Assembly: GCA_030533445.1 (NCBI GenBank)
Contig: CM060068.1
Coordinates: forward strand, 11,747,479 to 11,811,478
DNA from: Cyprinodon diabolis
Lineage: Eukaryota > Chordata > Actinopteri > Cyprinodontiformes > Cyprinodontidae
Direction: 5' to 3'
DNA: 64,000 bases
The notes below the pieces were generated by a model. That model made no database searches. It worked only from the letters and a program-made list of their open reading frames with translations, and was not told the DNA's origin. The position numbers and the translations under genes were made by a program. Below are positions 1 to 11,897 of the stretch, in pieces; positions within the stretch are counted from its first letter, which is position 1; each line of letters opens with the position of its first letter.

Positions 1-900
1 CCTTGGTGGAAAATTATCTACCTTATGAATATCACTAACAAAGTTTAAATAATTACCCTCAACTATGATTTTTGATTGAGTTTGTTTATCAGATGAAGCC
101 CCCAATCAAAGGCTGAGGGTTTCAACTATCCGTCAGAGCGAAAGAGTGAAGGCTTTTTCTCTCCCTGTTCAGCACTGATGAAAAACCATCATACACGAAT
201 GCAGTAACAAAGACTGCAGCCTTTAATCATCTTTAATTAGGATCCTGCATGACACAGAGTTTCTCTGTAGTTTTAGTGGGATCTTTTTATTTCACATATA
301 CCCCTTTTGTACTTGGTCAGATTTGTTTGGGTTTTTTTCTCTGGTCCATGGTTATTAGATTATGGTATAGACATACAATATTAGTCACATGCATTGAGAT
401 TACAGCAAAATTAAATTACATGTTCTTAGCTGGAAACTAAAACAATCTGCAAAAAATTCTAAAACATTCTGCATAACATGCATCACAGCCTTAAAATGTG
501 ATATGCGATTTCAGGTACAAGGGACAAAACATCATCCTGTGGGATAAATTATTTGTATATACTGTACATACATACAATAATATTCAAAACAATACGATTT
601 GCAGTCGGACTTGTTTGTTAGATTAAAAACACTATTTGATGAGAAAAACGTATATCTCTGATAAAAGCAGATGTTAAACATACTTTACTGAGCCCATATC
701 TTTGTATTATAATGCTTTTCAAATCTTAAAATGGACAGACAAACATTGATTATGTATAGACTTATCAAAAAATATCACATCCTAGATCTGAATGAATAAA
801 ATATTCTCACAAAATACTTTTTCTTTAAAAAAGTTGAATGTGCTGACAACAAAATCACACAACGGAAATGACATTTATTAACCAATGGAGACCTGGATTC
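1..900. other. Non-coding, nothing recognised
   Basis: AT-rich single-copy-looking DNA. Reading frames are short and biased in composition, with no splice-framed exon, RNA gene or transposon terminus that I can recognise. Confidence 0.5.
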
Positions 901-902
901 AG

Positions 903-1010
903 AGGGAATTTAATTTATTTTATTTATCTAGGGCCAATTCACAACACGTTATCTCAAGGCTCTTTACACAGACAATTTAACCAGATCACACAGTCACACA
1001 TAAAATTAAA
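903..1010 (+). repeat. Dispersed teleost repeat, fragment
   Basis: The segment has an AT-rich lead followed by a motif of the type GCCAATTCACAACACGT and a CTTTACA block. The same motif order recurs at 10865-10940 in this window (GGCAATTCACAACACGT, then CACTTTACA). I recognise it as a very common fish interspersed repeat but cannot assign its class. It abuts the right-hand Tc1 relic. Confidence 0.55.
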
Positions 1011-1589
1011 GTAGAAAAACACACCACAGGCTGATCCAACTTTGATGTGTTGTCCTTAAAACAGGTTAAAATTGGGCTCAGTATTGTGTGTGGCCTACAT
1101 GTGCCATTATTACCCCCCCTACAATGCGTCGGCATGCTGCTGATGAGGTGGCGGATGGTCTCCTGAGGCATCTTATTCCAGACCTGGACTAAAGCATCCA
1201 CCAACTCCTAGACAGTCTGTGGTGCAACATCATGTTGGTGGATCTATTAGGACATTATGTCCCAGAAGTGCTCAATTGGATTTGAGTGTGGGGAAATGGG
1301 GGCAAGCCAGTCCATAGATTAAATGCCTTCATCTTGCAGGAACTGCTGACACACTCCAGTCACATGAGGTCTAGCATTGTCCTGGATTAGGATGAACCCA
1401 GGGTCAACTGCACCAGTATATAGTCTCACAAGAGGTCTTAGGATCTCATCTCGCCTGGCAAGCACATGGAGAACATATCACCCCACACCATTAATGACCC
1501 ACTGCCAAACCATTCATGTAGAAGGATGTTGTAGGCATAAGATCACTTTCAACAGTGTCTCCAGACTCCGTCACGTCCATCAGGGACCT

Positions 1590-1825
1590 GTGGTTGGCCT
1601 AATGGTTAGAACAGTGCCCTTGTGCTCTGAGAAGGTTGCGATGCCTCCACTCTGGGTTCCTGGGCAAAACCCTTAACCCCACACTGCTCCCCGGGCACCA
1701 AACAGTGGCAGCCCACTGCTCCCCATAAGGAAGGGTCAAATGCAGAGAGTGAATTTTACCATTGGGTGCCATCAAAAGATTTACTGTATTACTCAATTTC
1801 ATTATTATTATTATTATTATTATTA

Positions 1826-1904
<79 letters not shown>
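1590..1904 (+). mobile_element. tRNA-derived SINE with (ATT)n tail
   Basis: The head resembles a tRNA gene. TGGCCTAATGG at 1595-1605 fits the RNA polymerase III A box (TRGYNNARNNG), and a B-box-like GGTTGCGATGCC lies at about 1634-1645, with one extra base against the consensus. A tRNA-unrelated body follows to about 1797, then a long (ATT)n tail. It sits inside the Tc1 relic, which resumes after the tail. I could not find a clear TSD. Confidence 0.75.
1797..1904. repeat. (ATT)n microsatellite
   Basis: About 35 copies of ATT with one interruption (GTT at about 1827-1829). It forms the 3' tail of the SINE. The long poly-isoleucine or poly-tyrosine reading frames here are artefacts of the repeat. 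Confidence 0.95.
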
Positions 1905-2406
1905 GCCGCTTTTATCTGTGAAGAGCTCGGGGCGCAAGTGCAAATTTGCCAGTCCTGATGTTCTCTGGCTACTATCAAGTGTCCTAAATGTTGTTGGGCT
2001 ATGAACACAACCCCCATCTGTAGACGTTGGGTCTCATACCATCTTCATGGAGTCAATTTTAACTATGTGTTAAGACACATGCACATCTGTGGCCTGCTGG
2101 AGATCAATTTGCAAGGCTCTGGCAGTGCTCCTCCTGTTCCTCCTTGCACAAAGGTAGAGGTAGCAGTCCTGCTGCTCGGTTGTTGCCCTCCTATGGCTCC
2201 TCCAATGTCTCCCAGGGTACTGTCCTCTCTCATAGTAGCACCTCCAGCCTCTGGGCACTACGATAACAGACACATAATTCCTTCTTGCCACAGCTCACAT
2301 TGATGTGCTACCCTGTATGAGCTGCACTAGCTGAGTCACTTGTGTGGGTCATAGAGTCCGTTTCATGCTACCACATGTGTGAAAGCACCACGAACATTCA
2401 AAAGTG

Positions 2407-2731
2407 GCACGTCCTCTGAGGTCTTAAGCTAATAGTGCCAAAGCTTAAAAGCAGAAGGGACAGAGCCTTTTCTGTAGTTGGCCCCAGACTTTGGAATATT
2501 CTGCCCCTCCATATATGAACAGCCTGCACAGTGGAGTGTTTTAAGTCTCTTATTAAGACCCCCTTTTACTCTTTGGCTTTTAACACCACATAACTGTGTG
2601 GTCCTCTGTGTCCTTTTTATTCTTTTTAAGCTCTTACTGCTGGGGATTTTTGCTTGTTTTTATGTACAGCACATTGGATTTTTTTTTTGTTAAATGTGCT
2701 ATATAAATAAAGTGGATTGATTGATTGATTG
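2407..2731 (+). mobile_element. LINE 3' end, 5'-truncated
   Basis: The 3' end of a non-LTR retrotransposon. The reading RAFSVVGPRLWNILP (about 2463-2510, degenerate) matches the C-terminal tail of L2-type ORF2. The segment ends in CTATATAAATAAAGT and a (GATT)n tail, the usual form of this tail in fish. It is flanked by an imperfect 11-bp duplication (2396-2406 and 2732-2742, one mismatch), which supports insertion by target-primed reverse transcription into the Tc1 relic. Confidence 0.75.
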
Positions 2732-2895
2732 ATTGAAAAGTGTACAAAACAACAGCCAGAAAACCAAAGGTATAGAGGAGGGGTCTGTGGTCCCCGACCT
2801 GCAGAACCACTCCTTCATTGAGTGTGTCTTGCTAATTGCCAATAATTTCCACGCGCTGTCTATGTCATCTGCACAACAGCATTGCATATAAATAA

Positions 2896-3832
2896 ATCAA
2901 AGATCGTTGGAAGGATGGATGGGTAAGTGGATAGATAGATAGGATAGACAGATGTTATTTTGAAGTTAAAAAACTACAGTTACATTTCTATGGTAAAATA
3001 TTAGAGCAGACTCTAGCTGCAATTAAAGTAGATTTTACCATCTAAGAAATTTTACTTGCACCTGTCTCTGGTTCTATGCCACCACAGCTTTTAGACAGTC
3101 TACAGCCTGTTGTGCCGTGGATGTTAACCCATTAATCCATCACTGCTTTCTGTCACTGGTAACAAATCTGCTGTGCTTTTCCAGCTCTCCGTTCATTAGC
3201 TGACATTATGGTGTAGCGGGATCTCTGAGATACTCCTACTGGTGCACAAAGTCGAAATGACAAAATAATAACAACATCTGTCTTGTGTCCAACAGTATTG
3301 ACACGACATTACAGGTACCAAATTGTTTGTGTTGTGAAGTGTGTCTGGATGATACCTCAAGCTTATGAGTATCAGAGCTCCAAACTGTGTCACAGTTTAC
3401 AAGAGTTGACAAGTGATTTTTGTAAGAAGACAAATGTACAGTAGTGAGACTATTTTTGACAGAGAAGATTTAATAAAGAGCCCTTAAGGTAACAACTTTT
3501 GCTTGGATACCTGGCTGCTAAGATGTTTACCTTTAAAACAAACATATAGTGAAAAAAATCACTGCAGAGAAAAGGCTATTCACTATCTCAGTATGTTTTC
3601 TTCCAGTGTGCACTGCATTCTGAGTGCTACATCAGAGTGTCGTTAGTAGCTCTGTCAAGCTCTTTATTGGATTTGTCGAAAGTTTACACTTCACTAACCA
3701 CAGCTAAACCTGTTGTGCTGGACAGCATAGCAATTGTTACATACAGCTAAATTTCCTTTTTGTGGCTCTGTCTAACACAAGATAATGAAGATATTATAAA
3801 TACACAGCAGGGATGTTCAATATGAAATGCAT
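2896..3832. other. Non-coding, nothing recognised
   Basis: Contains a short GGAT/GATA-type simple repeat at about 2914-2945 and otherwise unremarkable AT-rich sequence. No exon or element terminus was recognised. Confidence 0.45.
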
Positions 3833-4748
3833 TTAAGGGGCCATAGAATGCAAAACCGAGTTTACACTGTCATACATGAATAACGATAGTTCAGTGGGTT
3901 AAATGGACGTACAGAGAAGTTCATACCCCATTGACACATCCTTTCTCTGCAAATCTCATAATTCTAAACTTCCACCATAAAACGACCAAATGACTGCACA
4001 GAGAAAGGGGAACATTTTCACAGTCTCCCAAGGATCCGAAGACTGACAGGCATGGATTATTTTTGTGTATCAGAAGATCCCTGCAAAGTTTGATGCTGAG
4101 CTGTTAATTTGCTCTAAGCATTTTACCGAAGAGAGCTTTCAAAATCTTGGACAGTTCAAAGCAGGATTTGATAAACTTTGTTTTATGAAATGGGAGACTG
4201 TTCTGACTGAAGGCCATCACAACCACAACGGGGGGAAGCATACTGTCACCAGATCAGGTTCGGTCGCTTCGTCCCCCGCTGGCTCACTGCCCCCGTTACC
4301 AGGGGTTTCAGGACCAGCCCCAGAGCTCACGGCTCGGTTCTGTTGCACTGCAGTCGACCAAAATCCTGGCCGATTTTGAAATTCCTCCCGGACATTTTTT
4401 TAGGTATGAAAACTAGGACATATCCGAAAAAGAGGACGTCTGGTCACCCTACCATATCAACAGTTTGATGTTTCAGTTAGTGAGCACTTTTTACAATGAT
4501 GCGTCTTTGCTCAGCGGCTTTGCTTGTTGTAAACCAACCACTAAGCTCACAGCTCATTTAAATATTAATGAGCATACCATAAAATGAAGAAAACCTGTCG
4601 TTTTATTCTAGGGCTTATAACCAGGCTTGCATTAGGGCTCATAGAACAGCAAATATCATTTTCAGCCCAACCAATGTTACACAGCCCATTTAGGGACCTT
4701 AAGGACCAGCACCAAATGCCCTATAGAATCAATCTATGACCCCTTTAA
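3833..4748 (+). mobile_element. ISL2EU-like DNA transposon with THAP remnant
   Basis: The inverted ends read TTAAGGGG-C-CATAGA (3833 on) and TCTATGACCCCTTTAA (to 4748). They are flanked by an AT dinucleotide on each side (3831-3832, 4749-4750), as expected for ISL2EU elements. A THAP-type zinc-finger fragment is encoded inside (4065 on). The segment at about 4395-4440 resembles a different common fish repeat, so the copy is composite. A second, truncated copy lies inverted at 12784-13386. It is non-autonomous. Confidence 0.65.
4065..4379 (+). pseudogene. THAP-domain fragment of a transposon protein
   Basis: A 104-codon open frame. Its first 45 residues include LLICSKHFTEESFQNLGQF, the C-x(2)-H-F-T-E segment typical of a THAP DNA-binding zinc finger, and the rest is low-complexity tail. 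The usual N-terminal half of the domain, with the first Cys pair, is missing from this frame. THAP domains in fish transposons bind element ends. No catalytic domain is present, so I read this as a remnant inside the surrounding element rather than a host gene. Confidence 0.5.
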
Positions 4749-4818
4749 ATTGTGCTATGCACACTTTTCTGTTTTTCTGCTGCACTTTTAGAAATGGAAA
4801 TGTCATAAATGCTCTACA

Positions 4819-5301
4819 ACATGGGTCTTCAATGTTTTCCAGGACAAGGACCCGCAAACTGATGGCGAGATGGAGCGGGGACCCCCTAATTATATATATT
4901 GAATGAAATTGTGTTATATCAAACTGGTCCTATAGTAACTCTATTACAGATGGAGTCATGTAACGGAAGTAATTTCTCCCTGGGATTATTAAAGTATTTC
5001 TGATTCTGATTCCTGGTTGATGGGACAGGTGTTGTGAATGAAAGGGTGCTCAGCTTAAAAGTGCTCCTGTGTGTCGCTGAATGTGTGCATTGATGACTGA
5101 AAGACATCTTCTGCCTCCATTTATCTGTTTAATACAGTGTGTTTAATTCCTGTTTATGTGTATTTAAAGACTTTTCAATTAGTGGAAAAATTGCAGGGGG
5201 GGAATATTAAAAAAAGAGTGTTATCAACCAAAACTTTTGCGACCCCCATGCAGTACCTCCATGGACCCCTTGGGGTCACGGACCCCCTGTTGAAGACCTA
5301 C
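4819..5301. mobile_element. Non-autonomous hAT-type MITE
   Basis: The ends are inverted copies around GGGTCTTCAA (left, about 4823) and TTGAAGACC (right, to about 5299). An exact 8-bp TSD, GCTCTACA, lies at 4811-4818 and 5302-5309. An 8-bp TSD is the hAT hallmark. No transposase is encoded. The interior contains a GGACCCCxxxxGGGTC-rich pair of subterminal blocks. Confidence 0.75.
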
Positions 5302-5309
5302 GCTCTACA

Positions 5310-6925
5310 AGACAAAATGTTGTTTTGTATACAAAATGACAATAAGAGTTGTCTAAGTCTTTAAACATCTAAAATCTAAAAAACAGGGCATATGTTTTTA
5401 CCAACAAGGTTTTGTTAATTATGTTCCTATTCTGCTGTTTAAACCAGTTTGGTGTATTTTATTTGGTACAAAATAGATATTTGTGCATATTGTTTTCTTT
5501 CACATTTAATTTCTTAGTATTTGAGATATGAATTTATATGACATTCTTTATTCACTTCGTGTTTGTCTGTTCAGGGTAGAACCTCCCACTAGGTCCAGTT
5601 GTTTTGCACTGTGAACTGTCCCTCTCATATATAAATGTATATGTTAAAATTATTCCCTTTTGTACCTGTTCTCAAAGGTCAAAATTCACATCATATTCAT
5701 GGAGTATTTACTGACCCCGTCACCTACTTTGTTTTGTGTGTGGACAAATGAATTAAGATTCAAGGGCCTCAGTAATGGAAAAGTGTTTTAATTTCCCCCT
5801 GACATTAAGTTGTTGTGCCTCTTAGGCATTTTGTGGCGGAGTATTCAACGCCTGCTCCCTGGCTCTGCCATTGCCCCCCATGTTCCACTTAAACACTTCA
5901 ATCACAACAAAAGATCAAAGGAGCTGTTAAACTAATCATGTGGAGACACAAGAGATGAAACTCCCCGTGTATTGGTGTTTTTCCTATTAGCACTCCCCAT
6001 TTCTCCCCCCTTCTTGCTCCCTTACTATAACCCTATTAACGTAAATCCAAGGAGGAGGTTTGCTTGCTCAGTTGTCTACAACATAACAAACAATGATGCT
6101 AAACAAACGGGCTTGCATTCTTTATATGAACTATATTATAGAAAAAATAGACAGAAATATCTTAGGAGTGTTCTAGCGTTGTAATTCTTAGGCAGAACAA
6201 TCTGGATATAATCCTCTACGTAGTGCATGCTGGAATAAGTGGCCAGCTACATATAAAATGTTAGACTTATATATTTTTTTATTTACAAAGCTCTGAAAGC
6301 TGTGTATTTGTTATATTTAGATTTACCTGCCAGAATCTCTTAGTTGTGGGGCTTCCAAATGAAACATTCGGAAGTAGAAAGTCTGCAGAGGTCCTTAAGA
6401 GTCCATACTCATGCTTAATAACATCCCAGAAAAAAAAAAAAACCTGTGCCACTTTTTGTAGCCTCTCTAAAGTCTGACATATTGGATAATAACTTATTAT
6501 AAAGCAGCTGAAAAAGAGGTATGCTTCAGAAAAAAGGTCAAGGGGTGAGATTCTTCCTATTTTCTTGCTGTCAGAAACAGCCACTGAAATTTGCCACAAA
6601 AAAAATGATTGTTTGATACATGCTTCCAAAAAGCAAGTGAGCTGGACAAACAAAATATGGAAATAGTTGTAATTGAATTAAAAAGTCCCAGTGATCAGTT
6701 TAAAGGTACTAATCAATGAGATAAAATTCATGTTTACAATGGAGAATTAGGAGATAGGTGTTCCCTTAGAACACGCAACTTTAGCAAACTTCATAGAAAT
6801 ATTGGGTGAACAATTTTAAATTTATTCATGACTTTTGAGTCAAAATGAGTTAATATCTGGACATTTTCCCTGAAAGGTTGCATAACAGATTTTTTTGCAG
6901 TTATCAGCAAACTTTTTGCATGTCT
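5310..6925. other. Non-coding, nothing recognised
   Basis: AT-rich sequence with a poly-A run at about 6429-6441. A 124-codon minus-strand frame (6279-6653) shows phenylalanine and serine runs expected from AT-rich DNA and no domain that I can see. Confidence 0.4.
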
Positions 6926-6929
6926 GTCG

Positions 6930-8345
6930 TGGTTGACAGGCCTCTTCAACATCACATTAAGTCAAGGATCAGTGCTCCTGGACTGCAAAACTGGGTTGGT
7001 GATTCTCCTCCAAAAGAAGGGGGACTGGAGAGTGCATTCCAACTATAGGGATATCACACTTGTCACTTTCCTGGGGAAGACTGATGCCAGGCTCCTGGAA
7101 AGGAGAGTCAAGCTGACTGTCGGAACTCTACTTTAAGGCTGACTTATACTTCGAAACTAGGTCGTCTGCGTATGTGTCGCAGTGAACACAGAGACGTCCC
7201 TGCCCCCTCCGCAGACACTGATGCACCACTCCCAAATTGTAGATGACCACAGACAGTGCCGCAGACAGGAGCCGATTGATCAAATCTACATCCGCGCTAC
7301 TCAGGCGTATTTCCTGTTTGGTATTTTACCGGCTTGTTTTGTATTTAAGAGCGCCATCGCGGAAAACAACTAAGGAAGTTGGACCAGCTAGAAGAACAAG
7401 CTGAGCAAAAACTAGGACCCTTTTTCCACCTGGATCCCCACTCCTTTTTGCCACCATGTTCCTCCGTTGTCGACAAACTTGCCCCCACTTCCTCACCGCC
7501 TCGGCCGTATCTAGACCCACAACTAGTTCGTGATTGTCCCTCTTGCATTGTAGCGTGGTATAACATAGCGCAGACCAAGCTTTAAAATGGAGCATAAATC
7601 TAAAATGTCTGCATCATACCTGTGACAAGTTCACCGTGACACACTGCTGTGGGAGTATAACCAGCCCTTTAGGAGGCTTCATTCCAGCCATTGAACAGTT
7701 GAACAGCTCTACACACTGAATGGTGCTCAAGGGTTCAAGTTCCTACATTCTAAACTGGCGCAGTTCACATTAAAGTGCGAAGCAGCTAGGGTGAGAATCA
7801 GCTCCTCCAAATCCTCCATGGTTCTCATCCCAAAAAACGTAGCTTGTATGCTATAGTTTGGAGGAGAGTTCCTGCTTCAAAGGGACAAGTTCAAGTATCT
7901 TGGGTTCCTGCCCATGAGTTGGGGGGATGAAACAAAAAGGCAAAGATGTTGATTTAGCCGTTGGTCTACATTCCTACCCTTACTTATAGCCATGAAATGT
8001 GGATCATGACCAACATAATGAGATCTCAGATACAAGCATCTGAAATGATCTTTCTCCACAGAGTGGTTGGGCGCTCCATGGGGGTAGAGCTGATTCTCTT
8101 CCACATGCAGAGCAGTCATATACAATAAAGTGGCTTGGACATCTGTTTCAGAAGACCGCTATTCTAGGCATGTCCCACAGGGAAGATGCCTATGGTATGG
8201 CCCAGGACATGCTGCACGAACTGTCTCTTGGTTGGTCCTGGAGCATCTCAGGGCCTGGAGGAGGCATCTGGAGACTAGTAAGTCTGGGAGTATGTGCTGT
8301 GACTGCTGCCCCCACAACCCAGTTGCAGATATTGGTATTTGGTAG
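6930..8345 (+). mobile_element. Non-LTR retrotransposon relic, split
   Basis: Decayed LINE coding sequence in two pieces. At 6980-7130 the frame reads KKGDWRVHSNYRDITLV and then LLERRV, the N-terminal fingers of a reverse transcriptase (consensus KKGDRR-CSNYRGITL). At about 7720-8340 the C-terminal part follows, with blocks resembling FKYLGF and, near 8010-8260, the terminal HLVRMP/ACPTG region, all with stops. A Harbinger-like MITE (7136-7668) lies between them. No 5' end or poly-A tail was found. It is not functional. Confidence 0.65.
7136..7668. mobile_element. PIF/Harbinger-like MITE inside the LINE
   Basis: The left end AGGCTGACTTATACT and right end AGTATAACCAGCCCT are imperfect inverted repeats, flanked by TTA on both sides (7133-7135 and 7669-7671). 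A 3-bp TTA duplication is typical of PIF/Harbinger. Sequence inside (about 7330-7600) is present again in inverted orientation at about 17770-18060. No transposase frame was seen. Confidence 0.6.
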
Positions 8346-8422
8346 AACCTTTGACAATTCTCCTTAGCAAAAACTGAACACATTGAACTCATTTAAATTA
8401 GCTAATTTGTTCACACACTCCA

Positions 8423-9122
8423 TGTCATGATTGGTTAAAGCGATCTGGACCACATGCAGAGAACCACTCAGAGACCAAGGGAAAAAGTTTAACAGGTTTA
8501 TTAAATGTAGATGAATAACAGAAGTTGGATATGGAACTCAGTGGAGTGGTGAACCGGAACTGGAAAGTCTGAAGGGGAGATCACAGTGATCAGTTCAGGG
8601 AACGTAGGAAATTTGACTGAGGCTTGAATATTACTGGAGAGGGAATCGCGTTGGAGGGGGCTCTGGTCAATCCTTAAATCCAGCTTGTGGGGGTTAATCC
8701 AGAGAAGAGGGAAGTCGTTGGAGGGAGATCAGATAGACTAGCGTTGGACCCAGAGGAGTAAAGGAGCGGACTGTCACTTGGATTTCCGAAGAGGACTTGA
8801 ACGGATCATTTGGAGGTTTTCCCCTGCTCAGTGTGTTCTCAGTTAATCCTTCCGGGGGGTGAAGGTCCAGGTATCCAGTTACTCAGGAAGGCTTCCTGCC
8901 GAAGAACAAAGACAAAAAACTTGATAAAATTCAGAGAAACAAAGCTTAGTTTAGACTCTGCTAATCTCAGCTTGGCTAGAGTACCCAAAACTGGCAAACA
9001 CACTGGCGTTGAGGTAGTGACAGCCCACTGCTCAAATACTCCTCCAGTAATAAACCAATGAGCCGCCTGGTGGTGGAGAGAGAAAAACACACAAACAACC
9101 CACACAAACTGGATTCCTTGCA
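8423..9122 (-). mobile_element. Solo LTR (700 bp)
   Basis: Read on the minus strand it begins TG (TGCAAGGAATCC) and ends CA (CCAATCATGACA), and it carries an AATAAA-type signal within the TTTAATAAACCTGTTAAACT block near its end. A 5-bp direct duplication, CTCCA, flanks it (8418-8422 and 9123-9127). The last ~80 bp resemble the ends of the LTRs at 33963-34688 and 37983-38698. No gag, pol or env sequence adjoins it, so it is a solo LTR left by recombination between two LTRs. Confidence 0.8.
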
Positions 9123-9127
9123 CTCCA

Positions 9128-10290
9128 ACTTTGATGGATATTATGTCCTGGCTGAGATTAGAGGAAGAGCTTTACAAAAACTTAAAAACATAATTTTTCA
9201 GACATGTTGAATTCCCTCTGTAATATTAGCACTAAAGATCCCACTGATTGAAACCATCACACCATACCTGACAACTAATGTATTTAGGCTTGAAAGGCTC
9301 ATCTTGACCAGCCCAAACATATGCTTTTGTTAAAGCAGTCTTATAGGAATATCTTTACCTCCTGGTGATTTAGAAGTTTGAATCTAAAGGAAGGATTAAG
9401 CAGGGTAATCCTTATTTGACCAACTATTGCAGTTGTACGATGGTATTTATGCCAACTAGCATTATTTTGTCAATTTTGCTTGTAAACTTCTTATCATACA
9501 ACTTTGTTTACATAGGAACATGTTTATGATTAACTGACTCAGTATTTATCTGAAACTGATGAGTGTTTTGTTGCTGTTAACAGGGCAAAATATACTGTAT
9601 TAAAATTCTTTATAGTTGCCTACAACCCTGCACTCTTTTATAGACACATTAGAAAAATGTATTCTTTTTCAGAGCTTTATGACAACCAAAAAGTTTTTTT
9701 TTCAAATTGTGACCTATATACTGATTTCTAGGACCATCCTTCTGATAAAATCATTTTGGTTTAATACAAAAATGTAATGTAGTGTAACAAAGGTTAATTT
9801 GAAGGGACTTTATGTTTACAGTCACTAATTGAGTTGCTTCATTTAGGGGCCTAAATAAGGCAAACAGTCAATGCACACATGCTGTTTAAGAAATAAATAT
9901 CTGCAGCAGAACTGAAATGAAGCAATTAATGGGGAACAGAAACTCATTAGTTTAATGGGGAAATAACAAAATAGCACAGTGCCGAGGGTGTTTTCATGCC
10001 ATTGTCCGTTTGTTTGCGTCTACTGATGATAAATGTGCTTGCATTAATGATATGACCACATTTTCTTTTTGTATATTAACTGTGTTATCATAATTGAAAC
10101 ATTTGTTCTGTTATTGAATGGTGTCAACATTAGATTAATTCATTCATGAAATTTTACACCACAATCTAAATAATACATTTACTGTTTTAAGTTAAGGACT
10201 TTCAGGATCTGTTTTCTGGGCTGATATAAATGATTAAAAAAATTAATTAAACGCGAAAAAGTACATTGAAGAGAGAAAAGTTTCAACCTG
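9128..10290. other. Repeat-poor non-coding DNA, possible regulatory block
   Basis: No transposon or exon was recognised. The part at about 9830-10160 is free of simple repeats and carries several TAAT-core homeodomain-like sites (GCAATTAATGGGG, TAGTTTAATGGGG, CATTAATGATATG). That pattern is often seen in conserved non-coding elements near developmental genes. This is inference from texture only. Confidence 0.25.
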
Positions 10291-10468
10291 ATTACAGAGG
10301 AGGAAAAGTATCTTCTGACAAGGCACATAAACTCTTTGGAGCCTTGCTTTGAGTCTTCTTCTGCCAGTCCTTTCACAAGGAAGTTAATGATGCTGGCAAG
10401 AAGATGAATCACCTCAGACAGCACACAGAGCAGCACTGACAAGTGAGCACCGGCGAGTCTGACACCTG
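10291..10468 (-). other. Possible unassigned exon
   Basis: On the minus strand a pyrimidine tract and CAG (about 10469-10490) precede an open frame reading LAGAHLSVLLCVLSEVIHLL and then VKGLAEEDSKQGSKEF. This looks less composition-biased than its surroundings. A weak donor (CT|GTAATC) lies at about 10297. There is no ATG start in the segment. I cannot match it to a family, and a chance frame or non-coding transcript is just as likely. Confidence 0.15.
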
Positions 10469-10861
10469 CAAGTACCAGAAAAAAGACTAATAGTCATGTC
10501 AGCTGCTACCTGTAGGAGCTGAGGTATATCTCTCTGAGCTGAAAGAAACTGTCCTTATATGATTGTTGGACAAAAGCTACCTGAGGGGTATGACTGACTG
10601 GACTATAAAAAAACATTTTCAGTGTGAAGAAATATTGGATGACTTGTATGAGGAAAGTTTACACCTTCTGACCCTTGGACCCTTTTTATTGTAATACTAT
10701 ATAAGACAACGGTTTGGAAGCAGAAGCAGAATTCTATGTAGGCTAATCTGACTGATTATTCCAATATAGAAAATAATTTTATTGGAAAAACAAACGTTTC
10801 TGCATGGAAGGTAAAAGGTGACACTGTATGTTTTTCATTTAATTCTCATATGGAGTTGGTA

Positions 10862-11190
10862 ATTATTCAATTAAATTCAATTTATTTATTTAGTGGCAAT
10901 TCACAACACGTCAGGTCATGGCACTTTACAGAAACAATACTGTCCATTTGGTTAGGAAAACTAGTTGATTGCATTCAGTTGTTGACTTGCAAGCCATGCT
11001 CCTCCTAGAAAGACCTTGCCGCAATGACCTTTTCTCACATTTTGTCATTGATTCTTCAGCAATGCCTCACACCGAACATGCATGTTGCGACAGTGGAGGG
11101 GAAAAGTTTTCTTTTAACAGGAAAAAAACTCTAGCAGAACCAGGCTCAGAGGGAGCAGCCATCTGCCGAGGTCGAACAGGGTATGCTCAT
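10862..11190 (+). repeat. Dispersed teleost repeat
   Basis: The copy starts with an AT-rich lead and GGCAATTCACAACACGT, and ends with the complement of a GAGCCTGGTTCTGCTAGAG block (about 11128-11150). Both parts are typical of one long fish repeat. A related GAGCCTGGTTTTCTGGAGG block occurs on the plus strand at about 24653. The class is not assigned. Confidence 0.55.
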
Positions 11191-11805
11191 TGCATAAAAG
11201 CAATGACCACAATTTGGAATAATTTGGCACATTTGGAGAGGTTTGGAGGTGCTGATGACACCAGAAGTTAAAGTCCCATAGCTCTTGAACTCTTTACCTA
11301 GAGGTCTGAAATTTTGCAGTTGTAGTTGACATGATTCAGAATAAATGTAATACAATGCCTATTGTCAAGGTTGTCTTTGTTACTGCTATTCCAAAAAGAG
11401 CTATTATTTTCAAGAAGAAAAACCCCAACCATGAGTCATGTTTTAACTGCTGCAGTGGTTTTGTTTTAGTCACACTATTTTAAATATTTTTCTAGAAGGT
11501 GTTTGCTTTTAAATGATGTATCACACATGTAATTTGGGCTTACAGTTTCGAAGTTATTTGCTTTTTTATATGGACATGCAAAAATCATCATGGTCATTAT
11601 TTATGAAAAAACACAATGCCAGGAAATACTACCATGTATATGGCTGATACCTTCAAAAGTAGAAGTAGTCATAACAGTAATAGCAAAATGGTGTCATAAT
11701 GTTAGTCTCCATGAAGTTTTCAAAAAAATATATTATTGATAACAACTTATAGGCTTGAAATAATGAGAATGACATAACTTCCGCTCAGTAGACAATTCAT
11801 TTTAT
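11191..11805. other. Non-coding, nothing recognised
   Basis: AT-rich sequence without recognisable exons, termini or RNA genes. Confidence 0.4.
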
Positions 11806-11809
11806 GTTT

Positions 11810-11897
11810 TATCCCCTCCTCTCGCCTGTAGACAGCTGGAGATAGGCACCAGCACCACTCACGACACCAACTGGAATAAAAATTGATGGATGGAGGG
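11810..11897 (-). repeat. LINE/SINE 3' tail fragment
   Basis: The minus strand reads a short tail of the family whose longer copy is at 44640-44945 (GGTGCTGGTGCCTATCTCCAG versus GGTGCTGGTACCTATCTCC). It ends in a short TGGA repeat. It is 5'-truncated, as expected for target-primed insertion. Confidence 0.6.

Larger units (their letters stand above)
1095..2380 (-). pseudogene. Tc1/mariner transposase, broken
   Basis: Remnant of a DDE transposase that cut and pasted the surrounding element. The C-terminal end is clearest: at 1095-1204 the minus strand reads DALVQVWNKMPQETIRHLI and then SMPTHC, typical of the extreme C-terminus of this Tc1 subfamily. Just upstream (about 1240-1310) a NPIEHFWDIM block carries the catalytic glutamate. 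The N-terminal half lies at 1905-2380. Several stops and frameshifts break the frame, and a SINE with an (ATT)n tail splits the gene. It cannot make a functional enzyme. Confidence 0.7.
1040..2895 (-). mobile_element. Tc1/mariner relic, nested insertions
   Basis: Decayed Tc1/mariner-type element read on the minus strand. The segments 1040-1585, 1905-2406 and 2733-2895 together follow one transposon and its transposase gene, and the breaks are filled by a SINE (about 1590-1904) and a LINE 3' end (2407-2731). Flanking sequence resumes in register after each insertion. The right end keeps a stretch of the element (about 2770-2890) that normally lies near the terminus. I could not define clean TIRs or a TA duplication, so the ends are approximate. 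Confidence 0.75.

Noticed and set aside
1595..1645. A tRNA gene
   Set aside because: A- and B-box-like motifs are present but no cloverleaf can be folded and an ATT tail follows; it is a SINE head.
1599..2004. Several open frames with poly-Ile or poly-Tyr over the ATT repeat
   Set aside because: They are translations of a trinucleotide microsatellite that forms a SINE tail.
6279..6653. 124-codon minus-strand frame
   Set aside because: Spans a poly-A run giving poly-Phe, has no recognisable domain, and is best explained by chance.
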